A stretch of DNA of 64,000 nucleotides from Adiantum capillus-veneris (lineage: Eukaryota; Streptophyta; Polypodiopsida; Polypodiales; Pteridaceae), in NCBI GenBank assembly GCA_014529385.2, contig CM043942.1, positions 49,045,274 through 49,109,273 on the forward strand, given 5' to 3'. The first letter of the stretch is position 1, and the number at the start of each line of letters is the position of its first letter. This document shows, one piece after another, positions 21,615 through 34,264 of this stretch. Position numbers and translations under genes: made by a program. The notes beneath the pieces are model-generated. The model saw only the letters and a program-made list of their open reading frames with translations, was not told where the DNA came from and did not search any database.

Positions 21615-21862
21615 AACCCACACAGACATACATACACTTGTATCGCAACAACATTTGCCACTCTCATATGATTACCACCTTCCTATAATTGAAAGCGCCT
21701 CTTTGTCTTCTAGGTGCTTTGATATACAAGGAGTAGTTATACGGCAAGGTTGTCACCTTGAACAGTTCGTGTGACAAATGACTGCTTGTGTTTCTACCTA
21801 TCATTATTAAAATTTTCATTGTATATGGAAGGTGTTAGGTGCTCATAATTAATTTTCTACAG

Positions 21863-23753
21863 AGCTTCGAAGGTTGGCAGAAGGTACGCTTATCTCAAGC
21901 GGTAAACGTTTCGACGTGCCCCCAACTGCTTGCACATCAGCAGTGTCTCACAAAAGATCGAAGCAGGACCTTCATAGGCCTCACAAGCCTACTGCACGCG
22001 CATTGTTTCATTTGAACGACCCGGTGAACTCTGCATGTGAGTATTCATTATTCGAAAAACATGTCTTTCTGAGAGCGATTTCATCAACTCATAGAGTTGT
22101 TTGTTTTTGTTGCTATCTTTTGGATTATGTAGACAAGCAACCCGTGGTGGAGCACATTAATATCAAGAAGGAACCATATGTTGAAACAGTTGTTCCATCC
22201 CATGCGCTAAACAAGCCAACACCTCTTGATATTGAGCCTTTTTCTATTGAGCCTCCCTTGCCACTCCAAGAAACAATTGTCCCAAACCCTATTAAGGACA
22301 TACCTCTTAACAATGCCAACGATCCGAGCCCGATTGAAATTGAGCCTTCTGTTCAACCTTCTGGCTTGTATGGATTGGGTGAATCATCTCAACTAGATAA
22401 GAAGCCTATTGATCTTAGCATTGTTCTATTTCCTCAAAGTCTTCTCCCACAATTCTTGATCACTCATATCTCTGACTCAAGCCCACGATTCTGTATTGAG
22501 GGCCAGATATTGAATCTATATGGAACCTACAAAGTTAAGTCTTGACCAACTAAAATACAAACGTTACTTGAAGCTCGACTTGGTTGATGAAGAATGCATC
22601 GACACTATTACGGTGGTGATCAATGATCCATACATATAGCTCTACGTAGACAAGCTCCACCTCATTGACTTTGTTCACATTGATAGCCCAGTTGTCAGAC
22701 GCAAAAATAGGGCAGATGGGAGGTCAGCACTATATTCCTTGTACATCGATGCTACTACTGCTGTAAGCACAACGGAACCTTTCCCCGTGTCTCTTACATT
22801 TACCCCTGATTGCAAGATACGTGCATTTCTTGATGAGATAGGTGCACAACAATCTTCGAGTGGACGTTCTCAATTGAGCACACTTGCTTTTGTTATTTTA
22901 CAAAAGCACAACTCGCAGTCAAGATTTGGTGGGTCTGTTGGTGACCTTCTGATTGCAGATGGTCCTCTCCCATCAGATAAGGCATTTGTAAGAATTGACC
23001 TATCTTGCTTATTGTTTTTTTCTCTTTTATTATATATTTGAAATCTTCCATGATATATTGATGCTCTTTTTGATTTTGTTTCCATATTTAATCTTTTCTG
23101 TAGCTGAGTTTTGTGAACTCTCGCAAAGATGATTGCCAACAATTGCTTCAAGAAATGGTTGTTGATGGCCCTGTAATGTGCGTTGCAAGAAACATCGGTG
23201 CATTCCTTGCCAAGGCCAATACCTTGTCAATACTGGATGTTACAATTCTAGTGCCTGTTCGTAGTGCACGCCTCAGAGAGGAGCTTGCCGCCGTCTTTCA
23301 GGCTCAAACCAAAAATTTGGGCTACAATCGTGAGGTGTACTCATATAGCATATAGTGATATATCAGAAGTGACTTCTCTCATTTTCTTACATAGTTGCCT
23401 TGTCCAGGTTGTTGGCACCCTCCGATTCGTCAACTTCAATATGTGTTGTTGGAGAAGCATTGTTCGAATTGTAAATCCACAAAAGTGTGTAGACTTAGGC
23501 AGGCACCTTATTGTGGATTTTGCAATAACAACACCACAATAATCACAACACCGAAGCTGTAAGCAAAAAGATTCTTGATGTGCAAGTTATTGGTGCAGCA
23601 ACCGATTTAGTGCTTGCGTTGAATAGAACCTTCAACCAAATTTACACTGAGTCCGTTTCCGAGGCAAGAGATATCTTAGCAACAACCTCACGGTTTGGCC
23701 GTTTCAAAATCAACGCGAGTGGCCATGTGGTGGCGTATCAAACTGAATCTTAG
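21863..23753 (+). pseudogene. RPA-like single-strand DNA-binding protein gene of element A, with introns
   Basis: This would coat single-stranded DNA during rolling-circle transposition. Such RPA genes are known passengers of plant Helitrons. Exon 1 follows a TTTTCTACAG acceptor at 21853-21862, so an upstream exon is implied. Introns with GT-AG ends are 22037-22132, 22988-23103 and 23335-23407. Later exons hold two OB-fold-like blocks (an EGQILNLYGTYK block near 22500 and a block before PSDKAF near 22980). A zinc finger of CxxC...CxxC type follows near 23450-23520 (HCSNCKSTKVC, then YCGFC), as in the RPA70 C-terminal domain. The protein ends at TAG 23751. Damage: a one-base frameshift near 22530, a TAG at 22637, and a frame change near 23440. 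Element B has the same exon plan. Confidence 0.7.
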
Positions 23754-23969
23754 TCTTGTGAATGTTTGCTTTTCATTACTAGCTACCCTTTATTTTTCTT
23801 GCTTGTTCTAACTATATCCTCAAACAAAACCAATGCTTCCATCCTCTACTTCTTTGTAACATGCTTTTGCACACTTTTGGTTGTGGTTCTAAGTATTGTG
23901 GTTATGCTTGTAAGTATTGTTCGCTTCTTCCGCGAATTGAGAACTCAAAACATTTCTGTATTTCTCTTC

Positions 23970-24037
23970 TCTTCTCTCTCTCTCTCTCTCTATCGATCTA
24001 GAATCAAATACAAATATGCACACATAGATACACAAAA

Positions 24038-24120
<83 letters not shown>

Positions 24121-24181
24121 TTCTTCTTCTTCTGTGTGTGTGTGTGTGTATGTGTGTGTCCATTGCTTGTAAAGCAACACA

Positions 24182-24216
<35 letters not shown>

Positions 24217-24245
24217 TGTCTACTCCTCAATTTCTCTCTCTATCT
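23970..24245. repeat. Compound CT/CA/GT microsatellite between the two genes
   Basis: CT tracts lie at 23973-23991, 24041-24070 and 24187-24213, a CA tract at 24070-24118, and a GT patch near 24133-24149. It fills the spacer between the RPA-like and replication genes. The open frame through it encodes only Ser-Leu and His-Thr runs and is not a gene. Confidence 0.95.
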
Positions 24246-24293
24246 ATCAATTATATGCAAAACAACAAACACTACTCTCTTCCTCTCTCTATA

Positions 24294-27200
24294 ATGGAAA
24301 ATCCTACTGGTTTCAATATTCCAAAAGAGATAGACATTGACATGCTATTTATGCAAACACATCCTCTTAATCAACAATTGTTTCTAGCACTCCATAGTGT
24401 ATCGCAAATAAACTTAAGCTTTGAGTCATTTAGACTTATAATGCAACAATGCTTGTTTGAGAACCACTTAACAAATTCTATCACACACTCTTCAGCTTCA
24501 TTCTTCTTTGGATCACAGCTAGAGTCATTCAGTGAAAGAGCTATACAATTGTATGCTTTATACGATACTTGTAAAACATCGATGAGTCTCACAATGGAAG
24601 TCATCAATATTTTCGCTCACAAATTCGAAAAAACACTTACCATAATCCTTTACAATGCTACAAGTGGACACAACAAAAAACAAGTAGTTGGAAAATCAAT
24701 TGAGCAGTTCAAAAAAGGACTTCTAATTATAGATGGATCTATTATCGGCTTCATATATTATGCTTTCACGACTTCACAATCACGTCGTAAACTTGTCTAT
24801 TGGACAATTGAAGAGTGTGATTTATTAACCCACTTATGGAGAGAGAACATGCACAAACCAGCTACTCAAATCGCAGATCTATTTATTGAAAAGCAACCAC
24901 TTTGTGTCCATACACACTCTGCAATTACAACAAAATTGAAGCGACTAAGGTATATAAAGCTCACAGAGACTGCCTCATTGCAGCAACATCCTTCCATTCA
25001 TTCACAACAAAAAAACAAGATTGTAAACAAATTCCTAAAGAGGCTTAATGACATACCTACATATCCATGCGAAAAGTGTGGCCGGTTGTTTTTTCGCTCG
25101 CAAGTCATGCATTTCACTCCTCCACTGTGCTTACATGCTGGAGGTGGAAAACGAAAAAGATGCTCCTCTCTATTCTGTTGTCGTGCATGCAAACGCAAAT
25201 CAAACAGATTTATGCTGCTGTTTGAGAGCTTGCATACATTGGGCTTTAACGACCCTCTACCGCCAGTCCTGCAACAACTGAACAATGTCGAAGCATGCTT
25301 GGTCTCCATCCGCATACCATTCGCAAAGATTTGAGAACTAACTTATGATGGCCAATATGGTTTGCGAGGCAGTGTCATGAATGTCCTTGAAAATATAAAA
25401 AAAACACAACAAGTTCTTCCTTGATTTATCCAAGATGAGGCTTCAGTCTTGATAGGGCTCAAACGGAAGCTTGAGTACAGACATTGCTACTTATCTGGCC
25501 TTGTTAGACCATTGCTGACACTAAAGGCCACACACCTCTTCTTCATACCTCTTTGTACAAGAAGGAAAACATAACCATAAATGATAAATGGCTTGCACAC
25601 TTTTAAGAAATCTCACACTCATCACTTTCCCTAGACACAAACACATACGAGATGGAGAACGAGGAAGCTATTGACACTGATGTGCTCCTGCACAACATCA
25701 CTACTGCTGAGCAAGTTGTTGATTACAACAATAAAATTTTGTATGTCGCACCATTAGAGGGGAACAATCCACTTGGTTTATTTGCTGATGTGTTCTATGA
25801 GGAGCTCAGTTTTCCTACGATCTACTTTGGAGAGCCTAGAAAATACCACCAATACGTATCTAAAAATTACCAAACAGTAGCCAAATGGGAGCTTATGCAC
25901 AAAGATAGACGTTTTGCCCTCAACATCGAAAACTTATTTTTCAAATCAGTGAAAATCATGACGCAAAAAATACTATCCTCCATTTGGATATGCCTACGCA
26001 AAGCAAAACTTGAGGGAGGATCCTTGTTTGCTGGACATGTTTGTCAGGACACAAACATAGAAAAGTAGTCTCGTCACAACTAGGATACAGAGACTTCGAA
26101 GTGCTTCGTACCTCGCCAAATTACAAAGAAAAATATAAAAAAAATGTTTTCGGCATGATTCGACAACTAGGGCCACCAATTTTCTTTGTGACATTTTCTT
26201 CAGCTAAAAACGTTGGAAAAAACTTGTTGATGCCTTGGAACAAATAGTGACGCTTAAACAAGATAGCGATGAAAGCGATAGCTCCTTCCGTAGACGTTTG
26301 GTGCGAGCAGATCCAATAACAACAGCTCACTTCTACCTTAACCGCTTCACAGCCATGAAAAGAACACTAAACGATAGCAAATTATGCGGAAAACTTCTTG
26401 ATTATTTCTTCGTGATAGAGTTTCAAAGTCGTGGCCACGCCAGCATGATCATGGTCTTTTATGGGTTGAACAAGCTCCTATATTTGAACATGACACAGAT
26501 GATGCTATTGTGGCATTCGTAGACAGGTACATAAGTATATATGGCTCCAAGCTTCCATCAGACCTTTATGAAATACAAACGCACCATCATAGAAAAACTT
26601 GCCTCAAGAAAGGCAAATCCTGTTGTTTTGCCTTCCCAAGGTTCCCCATGCCATTCAAAATCATTCTCAGACCGACTAGCAATGACTACGACAACCAGAT
26701 GAGAAGCAAGAAAACTTTTAAATGCATTCAGAATAGCCTCGATACACTTCCCACTGAAACTAGCATTTCTTTTGAGGAATGGTTACAAAGCGTGCATTTG
26801 ACATTCGAAGAATATACTTTGGCAATAACAAACTCACTATCTGCAGCAACAATCTTCTTGAAATGAAACATGAAGGACATTTATACAAACAATTTCAACC
26901 CCACAATTGCAACACTATGGGATGCAAACACTGATATTCAATTCGTCTTGAACGCACATGGTGCAGCAAGTTATTGCACATCATACATGACAAAAATCGA
27001 CAACACATTGATAGCAGCAATAAAATCTCAATTTGATATTTGTGTGGCCAACAACGCAACAACAATTGAGCGGCTACGTAAGGTCGGCAACACTATTCTC
27101 AACACACAACAAATTAGTGCACAACAAGCATCTTACATAGCGCTATCGTTACCACTCCATACTACAACTCGTGACTTTGTTTACATAAGTACTAACCCTC

Positions 27201-29838
27201 CTGATCAATGTGCATTAGTTCTCAAAAGAAAAGCATCTCTACAAAAACTACACTCATCTGACACAAACATATTCTTCCAAAACATTATTGATAAATATGC
27301 TGAAAGACCACAAAGTCTCCATCATCTATGCTTGGCTGAATATGCATCAACAATTAAACAAGACGGAACGACTTACAAACCATTGGGCAAAGCTAAGATC
27401 ATAAGATTCATGAAATATAACATCCTTAAAAACCCAAAAGACCACTATAGAGAACAATGCTTGTTATACCTTCCTTGGACAATAACGAAGACCAACATTT
27501 GACAGAATCTTGTACATGGAGTGATGTATATAATGAACATATACAAGCCATAAAATCAAATGAGCTCAAGTTCAATAAAGACCCAAGCCCAATAGAAAAA
27601 AACCAAATGTATTACATTTCCTCCCCGACCACAACTAGTACAACCAACAATGACTCACATGCCTCGCATGATGCAGACATTTTTAATGACCTGCACATTA
27701 ATATGCACTCTAAAAATACTTTCCACTTGCAACATTTCAAGTACACCTCCATGAAAAATGATGACTTCCATGCAGGCATTGACAAATTAAATGACCAACA
27801 ACGACACATATTTGACGACATAATGTTGAAAAAACGAATTCAACCCAATAAACAAATACACCTCTTTCTCATAGGAGGTGCAAGAACAGGAAAAAAATTC
27901 ACATTACTATTGTTAGTGGAAGCATTGCAACGATTTTACAACCATAGAAGCGCACCAAGTCCAGAATCTCCAAAAGCATTGCTAATGACATACACAGGAA
28001 AGGCAACTTTTAATATTGGTGGCACCACAATCCACTTAGCACTTTACTTGCCTCTAATTACTTCTACACAAACAAGATTGAGTGCTGAAAAGTTGAATGC
28101 GCTTTCTCTCCTTTATAAAGACTTGAGACTTGTAGTTTTTGATGAGGTCTCCTTGATAGGTTCAAGAGTATTCTCCATGACTGACTCTTGTTTGCAAGCA
28201 ATCAAGCGCAATCACGATAAATCGTTAGGTGGGTTGGATGTCGTTCTTTGTGGTGATCTGTGTCAGGCAAGCTCTATTAAGGATACTCTCGCAAAAACAT
28301 ACGCTTTTAGAAGCAATTTTCCATCATATTGGCACACTCATCCACAATGCTACGAACTTACACTAACAATGCGACAAAATGATCGAACATTCATAGATAT
28401 TCTTAATAGACTTCGAATTGCACAACATACTTCTAAGGACTTGGAATATCTTAACAACAACTACTATAGACCTGTTCCAACCAACCGTCAAGTTTCTCAT
28501 CTGTTTTACTCCAACAAAGAAAAGGACGCTCATAATATTGCCATTTTCAATCAAATGGAGGGAATGCCTCAAACTTTCATCGCTATTGACAAAAGAAATA
28601 ACTCATGCAACAAAACAATTAGCATTCCTGCAAATCCCAAATCCACTAGAGGATTGCATTCCACACTCAACCTAAAAGCAGGCATTGTTGTCGAGTTATG
28701 CGTAGGGAACTTGGATATTCTTGATGGATTGGTTAACGGAGCAGAAGGGGAGTACAAAAACAAGCAAAAAAACAATAATTTAGGTTCATTTCTCCAACTC
28801 TCTCATTGGAAAGAGAAAACACTATGAAAATCAAGCATTGTATTCATCGACCATTAACAAAGAATGGACCCCAGTAGAACGAGTCGTTCGTGAATTCCAA
28901 GTCGGAAAAAGCTTGAACATCATCTCCAGATACCAATTCCCATTGCAACCAACTAGTGCTCGAACAATTCATCGCTCCCAGGGTCTTATATTGCAAACAC
29001 TAACCTTCAATCCTGAACACATAAGAACACATGGTCTCACATACACAGCATTGTCATGTGTCCGAGACCCAACTAATCTTTACCTGCTCAAAAGAATACA
29101 ACCTTCCCATATCAAGGTCTACCAACCTATACTAAAAGAACTAGATCGCCTAAAAGCACAAGCTAAATGGATCTCCACTCAAAAGTCATTAAAAGCTTAC
29201 TCAAACACACATATTATAATTCAATCTCTCAACATTGTGTCTTTCAATAAACACATAAGAAAGATTACAACAAATTCCATCCTCATGACATCGCATGTAC
29301 TTTGTTTGCAAGAGACAAGACTAAAAAAAAAATACCACATCCAATACCAGGCTTTCTACAACACCAATTTAATGCAAAGCTGGGTGTTTCAGTTCTCCAA
29401 CAAGAAACACTAATCCACTTTGACCATGGGAATATTTCTCGTCCGGGAATTGAGATGTTGCATACAAAAATCAAGTTCACAAACAACAAAATCATCAAAA
29501 TAGTTTCCCTTTAAAATTCACCTTCAACAAGGCTAGCAAATTTAATAGACGTATTAAAAACATTGCTTCAACAACACACTATGGAAATTCCAATCATTAT
29601 CTTGGGTGACTTCAACATTGACATTAAAATTCCTAATACTTCCTAATATCAGCTTTCCTCTTTCCTAAACAAATATAACATCCGACAATTGGTAAAAGAT
29701 GTTACAACTATGTACGGATCTTCTTTGGACCATATTTGGGCGAGCTCTGCAATCTTCGAATACGAATCAGGATCCAGCTACATGTACTGGACCGATCACT
29801 CCGCGACATACATTATGCTACCTTCTGACCACCTTTGA
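24294..29838 (+). pseudogene. Rep - PIF1 helicase - EEP nuclease gene of element A, disrupted
   Basis: The chosen ATG at 24294 follows the microsatellite. The N-terminal part (to about 24800) may be OTU-like. A Myb/SANT-like segment starting WTIEECDLLTHLW follows at about 24800-24945. Next is a Cys cluster (YPCEKCGRLFF, then CRACKRK, 25060-25200) and a DUF6570-like block (from about 25270). The Rep domain has its HxH at 26445-26453 and Tyr codons at 26972 and 26984 (YCTSY). The PIF1 helicase runs from about 27780: Walker A region 27874-27897, Walker B VVFDEVSLIG, then GGLDVVLCGDLCQ, then TIHRSQG. The EEP nuclease spans about 29210-29838 with GDFN at 29605, LDHIW, and a final TDH. Damage: TGAs at 25332, 25422 and 26864, and frameshifts near 26060, 26440 (through the HxH), 27480, 28790 and 29330. 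Walker A reads GKK for GKT. The helicase arginine in LSR is Cys. Confidence 0.8.
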
Positions 29839-29903
29839 CATAGCCACTCCCCATTTATTCATCATGTTGCAGGCCTCTGTGATCTCTCACCTTGTTTTTG
29901 AAG

Positions 29904-30116
29904 GCTACCATTTACAACATATATTAAAATTATTATTGAATACCTTGAAATTTGAAAGGCGTGTGCCCGTCTAAAAAATCAACCCTAGGCAATAATGGCT
30001 CTTATATGATCAAAATAAGAACATACTTTATTGCATGGACTCTTCTATTATTCCTCCAAAACTATTCCCTTAACTACGCAAAACTCCCAATGTTTTTTTA
30101 CTCTTGTACAAGCCCT
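29904..30116. repeat. Repeat R, left part
   Basis: It starts GCTACCATTTACAACATATA and matches 50763-50975. The match resumes at 32293 after the inserted LINE. The family is otherwise unknown and non-coding. Confidence 0.8.
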
Positions 30117-30377
30117 AAAAAAAAAAAAAAAAAAGCAGAACTCACAATTGTGAGTGCATTATATTGATCATCCCTAAAAATTACAAGGTCTTGCCATGCT
30201 CGTGTTGAGCCATGACATCATCCAGGGACCACAGTTACATTGGCTATATGGGTAGCCACCCCTTACGAACCGCTCCCTATCCTTGATACACAAGGTCAAT
30301 TACCATGTCCTTCTGAGATCTTCTATTTTTACCATTGGCCAAGGTTTTCCCCCTTCCTAGGCATTCCATCTGCTGAC

Positions 30378-30636
30378 TGTTGGAACGAGTGCTATGGAGG
30401 GTGTAACCTGAGGCAATCCATGGCTTGGAGACGGGTGCAGGTGCAAAGAACGAGAAAGAGAGCGAGAGAGAAGGAGTCGACACAGAGAAATAAAAACGCT
30501 TGTGTATATACTTGTATTAACAAAAAGCCTTATATAAAGGAGACTTTGCATGTACACTCTACATAGACTAGACTTTCCTCTGCATGCCATAAGGGGAATT
30601 TCCCATGGGCTTAAACCACAGGGCTTGAACCCAACA
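30378..30636 (-). repeat. TRIM LTR (left; 3' LTR by orientation)
   Basis: 259 bp, starting TGTTGGAACGAG and ending AACCCAACA, adjacent to a polypurine tract on the minus strand. Confidence 0.9.
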
Positions 30637-31875
30637 ATCCCCCCCTCAAGCCCGAACTGGACAAGAAACTCATGATACCACGAGTTTTTGGTATACTCGT
30701 CAACCGTGAGTTTTACGTTTTCTCACAACCAAGGATTTCTGGTGTATCCATAACCTGGTGCTAGATTAGTAACCCCCCCTTGAACAGATAGGGTGTAGGT
30801 CAAAACATTAGCTACCAAAAGTATTGGAGTTTTTGGTTTACTGCCAAACCGTGGGTTTAAGGTGTACCCAGTAACCTCATGAGAAGCGGAAAAAAGCTAG
30901 CTGAGAACTGAGAAAAATGGGAGGTCTTACCATTTATGGATGGCAGTGTCTATATCCCGTACAAAATTTGGCATGACTGACAACAGAGAAACTAAAAGAA
31001 GGCTTTGACTGAAAAATATATGACTGTGTTGACAAATAAACATAAAACTTCTATGACCAGATAAAAATAGTTTGTGAAGTCTTGTACCACAATCTCGAAG
31101 CAGATCTTCATCTTCTGCATCTGTTGATGTACCAAAAGCTCGAAGCAAAGTGTTGAAAAAATCATAGGTGGCTTGCTTATCACATGAGCTATGATTTTTG
31201 GATAAGCCTTGTTGTTATTCTTCGGCATCACTTTTATCGGGCACAATTATTGTTGTCAAGCCGATGGAAGTTCCACAAGACGCTCTTGAACCGGCTTCTA
31301 AATGCTTTCACTTCTTGAGTATTGCCAGCTTTTTGAAATGCTGCAAATATTGCCAAAAATGCTCCTTTACTTGTTGCTTTTCGAGATGCTGTATTGTGCA
31401 AAGTTTCCCTATTAACAAGCTTAAATGCTGCCTTTTGATATGCTAGGATCATCGATGCCTTGACTTACACAAGAAGCGTTTAGAAAGCTGTGAAATTGCC
31501 AAGCTCAACAAAACTACCTTACATGTTTTTGAAAAGCTATGTTGTGTGAACAATTGCCCAACTCTGCAAGCAGTGTTTGTAGGTGCAAATTTAGATACCC
31601 TTTTGAGATGCTCTTCTACGCAGCAAAGGCAACGTTTTGAGAGGCTTGTCTAGTCCCTGCCAATTGGGTGCTATATAATAGCGTTTTGAAATGCTAACTA
31701 TGCTGCTTGTTGAGATGCTAGCCCGCCGTTTCTGTCTGCCTGGGAACAACCGCCAAACCGTGGCCTTTTGAGATGCAAGTGAGATGGATGCCACCTGCTA
31801 CACCTAGACGTCACAAAACAGCAGCGTTTTGAGAGGTGGCCTGTCTGCCTGCGAGCGCCAAGCTCTGATACCAGT

Positions 31876-32134
31876 TGTTGGAACGAGTGCTATGGAGGGT
31901 GTAACCTGAGGCAATCCATGGCTTGGAGACGGGTGCAGGTGCAAAGAACGAGAAAGAGAGCGAGAGAGAAGGAGTCGACACAGAGAAATAAAAACGCTTG
32001 TGTATATACTTGTATTAACAAAAAGCCTTATATAAAGGAGACTTTGCATGTACACTCTACATAGACTAGACTTTCCTCTGCATGCCATAAGGGGAATTTC
32101 CCACGGGCTTAGACCACAAGGCTTGAACCCAACA
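31876..32134 (-). repeat. TRIM LTR (right; 5' LTR by orientation)
   Basis: 259 bp, same ends as the left copy, next to a minus-strand tRNA-Met primer site (TGGTATCAGAGC on the minus strand). Confidence 0.9.
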
Positions 32135-32292
32135 CTGACAACAAGGCACCAATAGTCCTTGGCCAATCCTCCAAGTTTTGCTTGCGCCCGAGCATCCATA
32201 TTAGCACTTTGCTTTCGTGTATAATTTCTGTGAAGCTTGCCACCTTAGATCCACCTTCAAACACACGGAGGTTCCTTGTGTGCCATACATTC

Positions 32293-32575
32293 TTACAAGG
32301 CTAGTGATGCATACTATATTCTCAAGGCATATCTCTAGTTCTTAAGGTCCACTATGGTTTCGTTTGTGGCCTACACCTTTTATGCATGTATTTACTCTAA
32401 GTGCACGTATCCCAACTAAAGCTCCCCCTGGAGATAGTCATGTCTCTCAACCTACTTGCCTTCTAGCCGCTCTACTACTTTTATGTAATGGAAATCCCTC
32501 ATTGAATGTGAAAAATGATGGGTAGCCTCAAGGTACAACATGCTGACAATTAAACTGGCACTCATTTGTTGTCTT
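32293..32575. repeat. Repeat R, right part
   Basis: It matches about 50967-51257, including TATTCTCAAG, CTCTAAGTGCACGTATCCCA and CTCATTTGTTGTCTT. The LINE/TRIM insertion splits it from 29904-30116. Confidence 0.8.
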
Positions 32576-33380
32576 GTTATTTAAAGGGGAGTAATGAATG
32601 TGTAGCTTGGTGTTTAAGTATTGGACTCGTTCTACAAGGTTGAAATCATGACTGCATAAAACATAGTGTGTGCACGTGCACGCCAACGTGTGTGTGTTTT
32701 GTATGATTTATTATCCATCCCTTGCGCACCCACCTCCATTTTGGGCGAGCCCCTCCTCGGCCAAAAGTATACTACCGCTCACTATTCGGCATGATTTATA
32801 GATTGCATAGTTTGGACTCAGATCTATTGCTCAATTGAGAGGACTAGTGCAACCCTAATGGTATGAGCGATGTCAAAGAAGGCCAACTAGCAAGTGTGCC
32901 TCATATCACATAGTGAGTAAGGGGGGAAATCTAGGAGAGAAGTTCCATAGAAAAGTTTAAATTGATGGGGATTCTTGGCAAAATTAAACTTAGAGAATAT
33001 GGAGTGAGGCAATCTCATCATAGACACTGTTCACACGGGTATGGAAGAATCATGGGCAAGGGTTCAATGACCTTACCCATAAGTGAAGAGCTAAATCGGT
33101 AAACAAAGAAAGGTGTGTAAGTTTGTGTGTGCACATGGCACCCAACTTGAAGTGGAAAGATGGACAACAAATTTAGTGTTTAAAATTGTTTTTTAATAAA
33201 TTACCTAGTGACTTTTTTATGAAACTCTTTGGATGACATTTTGGTACTCCTTGCGAAGTGTGAAAATCATTATGAGAGAACGTGTTTGCATACTGCACAT
33301 GCTCGAAATAAACCTCGCACCTACAAAATTTGAAATTTACTGCCAAATTAAACATTTGAAGGTGAGACGACCTCTTAAAT
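32576..33380. other. No recognisable gene
   Basis: It includes a weak tRNA-like stretch at about 32594-32650 (TAGCTTGGTGTTTAAG, then GGTTGAAATC), without a target duplication, and a GTGTGTGT patch near 32690. No coding signal is seen. Confidence 0.35.
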
Positions 33381-33740
33381 AGTGGAAAATTAAATCTTAA
33401 AACCTTCAAATATACTCAATATGACTCTTAGTTGTACATTTTCCAAGTTTTGGAAAACAAGGGTGTGCGTTCGTGCACATGCACACGCTTGCCCCATGGG
33501 CTGTGAGTCAAAGAAGGCATTTGACAAGCAAGATCAAAACGAGCAAAGACCTATAAGAGATGACCTTTGAAATTGTGGAAAATAAATCTAAAAACCTTAA
33601 ATATATTCAATATGACTCTTATTTTTAGGTTTTCCAAGTTTTGGAAAACACGGGTGTGCGTGCACGCGCTTGCCCCATGGGCTATGAATTGAAGAAGGCA
33701 TTGGGCAAGCAAGATAAAAAAGAACAAAGACCTATAAGTT
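33381..33740 (+). repeat. Direct duplication of about 165 bp
   Basis: Segments from about 33381 and 33574 share GTGGAAAATAAATC-like starts, TTTTCCAAGTTTTGGAAAAC and GCTTGCCCCATGGGCT, at a period of about 193 bases. Confidence 0.8.
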
Positions 33741-33808
33741 AAATATGGCATGTGACTCTGCTACTCTTAAGCCAATACAAGGCTTAGCATTTGTTCAACC
33801 GGTAGTGA

Positions 33809-33811
<3 letters not shown>

Positions 33812-33842
<31 letters not shown>
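33812..33842. repeat. (GA)n microsatellite
   Basis: An uninterrupted GA tract of about 31 bases. Confidence 0.95.
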
Positions 33843-33846
<4 letters not shown>

Positions 33847-34264
33847 GGCCAAAACCAAAAATATTGGTATGACAATGACTTCCGTTAACATTTCAATAAA
33901 AGAGTAAAGTATGAGCATTCCGGTAAGATTAGGAAGTGAAATGATGAAAGAAAAATGCATGACACAGAAGAAAGTTTCAATAGTAGCGTGGCGATGGCGG
34001 TAGCAGGGTAGAAGAAGCGTGCAGGCTTCTTGGGACTAGGTCTCGCTGTGCATGAGTGTGTGGCATACTCCGGAGTGAGGTTTGTTCACCTGCGAGGTCT
34101 GCTCCTTGTGCGCCGAGGCCATTCTGGACCCACAAAACAGGGAGCTTTTGGACGTCAGCCTCAGCGGCTTGGAGGAGATGAATAGGGTAGCGCCAAGCTG
34201 CTAGTGCACCGCATCTCCCCCCCCCACTCCAGCACGCCCACCTCCACTCAACCTGCTGCACAAT
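33843..34264. other. No recognisable gene
   Basis: A GC-richer stretch with a minus-strand open frame of about 100 codons and no recognisable domain. It is not called as a gene. Confidence 0.35.

Larger units (their letters stand above)
21860..29838 (+). mobile_element. Helentron-like (Helitron2-type) element A
   Basis: Two adjacent plus-strand genes define it: an RPA-like gene (21863-23753) and a large Rep-PIF1 helicase-EEP nuclease gene (24294-29838). The same gene pair, in the same order, recurs as element B at 53735-63591, and the two are diverged throughout. The Rep/helicase pair is diagnostic of Helitrons. A C-terminal EEP nuclease is diagnostic of the Helentron/Helitron2 branch. True termini were not resolved. 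On the right, sequence after 29903 belongs to another repeat also found at 50763, so the element must end at or before 29903. All large ORFs are broken, so copy A is not autonomous. Confidence 0.8.
30373..32139 (-). mobile_element. TRIM-like non-autonomous LTR element
   Basis: LTRs of 259 bp each lie at 30378-30636 and 31876-32134, both TGTTGG...CCAACA, with only about three differences. The flanking 5-bp target duplication CTGAC is exact (30373-30377 and 32135-32139). Orientation is minus: the reverse complement of an initiator-Met primer site (TGATACCA) precedes the right LTR at about 31863-31873, and a C-run at 30638-30644 (polypurine tract on the minus strand) follows the left LTR. The 1.24-kb interior has no long ORF. 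It contains degenerate repeats built on CTTTTTGAAATGCTGC-like units. Near-identical LTRs imply a recent insertion, moved by another element's enzymes. Confidence 0.9.
30115..32292 (-). mobile_element. 5'-truncated LINE inserted in repeat R
   Basis: On the minus strand, 30135-30377 and 32140-32292 together match the last 330 bases of the LINE that ends at 40437, including CGGAGG-flanking 3' ORF sequence and the terminal CTCACAATTGTGAG palindrome. The copy begins at the position corresponding to about 40107. Its flanks, TACAAGCC at left and TACAAGGC at right, form an approximate 8-bp target duplication. The uninterrupted site reads TTTTACAAGCCTAGTG at about 50966. The tail next to the LINE 3' end is odd: the plus strand shows A18, so the LINE strand has a T tail. 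Confidence 0.8.

Noticed and set aside
23766..24293. Long open frame upstream of and fused to the element A replication ORF
   Set aside because: It runs through CT, CA and GT microsatellites and encodes only simple repeats. The ATG at 24294 after the repeats is the sensible start.
32594..32650. Second SINE or tRNA gene
   Set aside because: Box A and B resemblance is loose and no target duplication or A tail flanks it.
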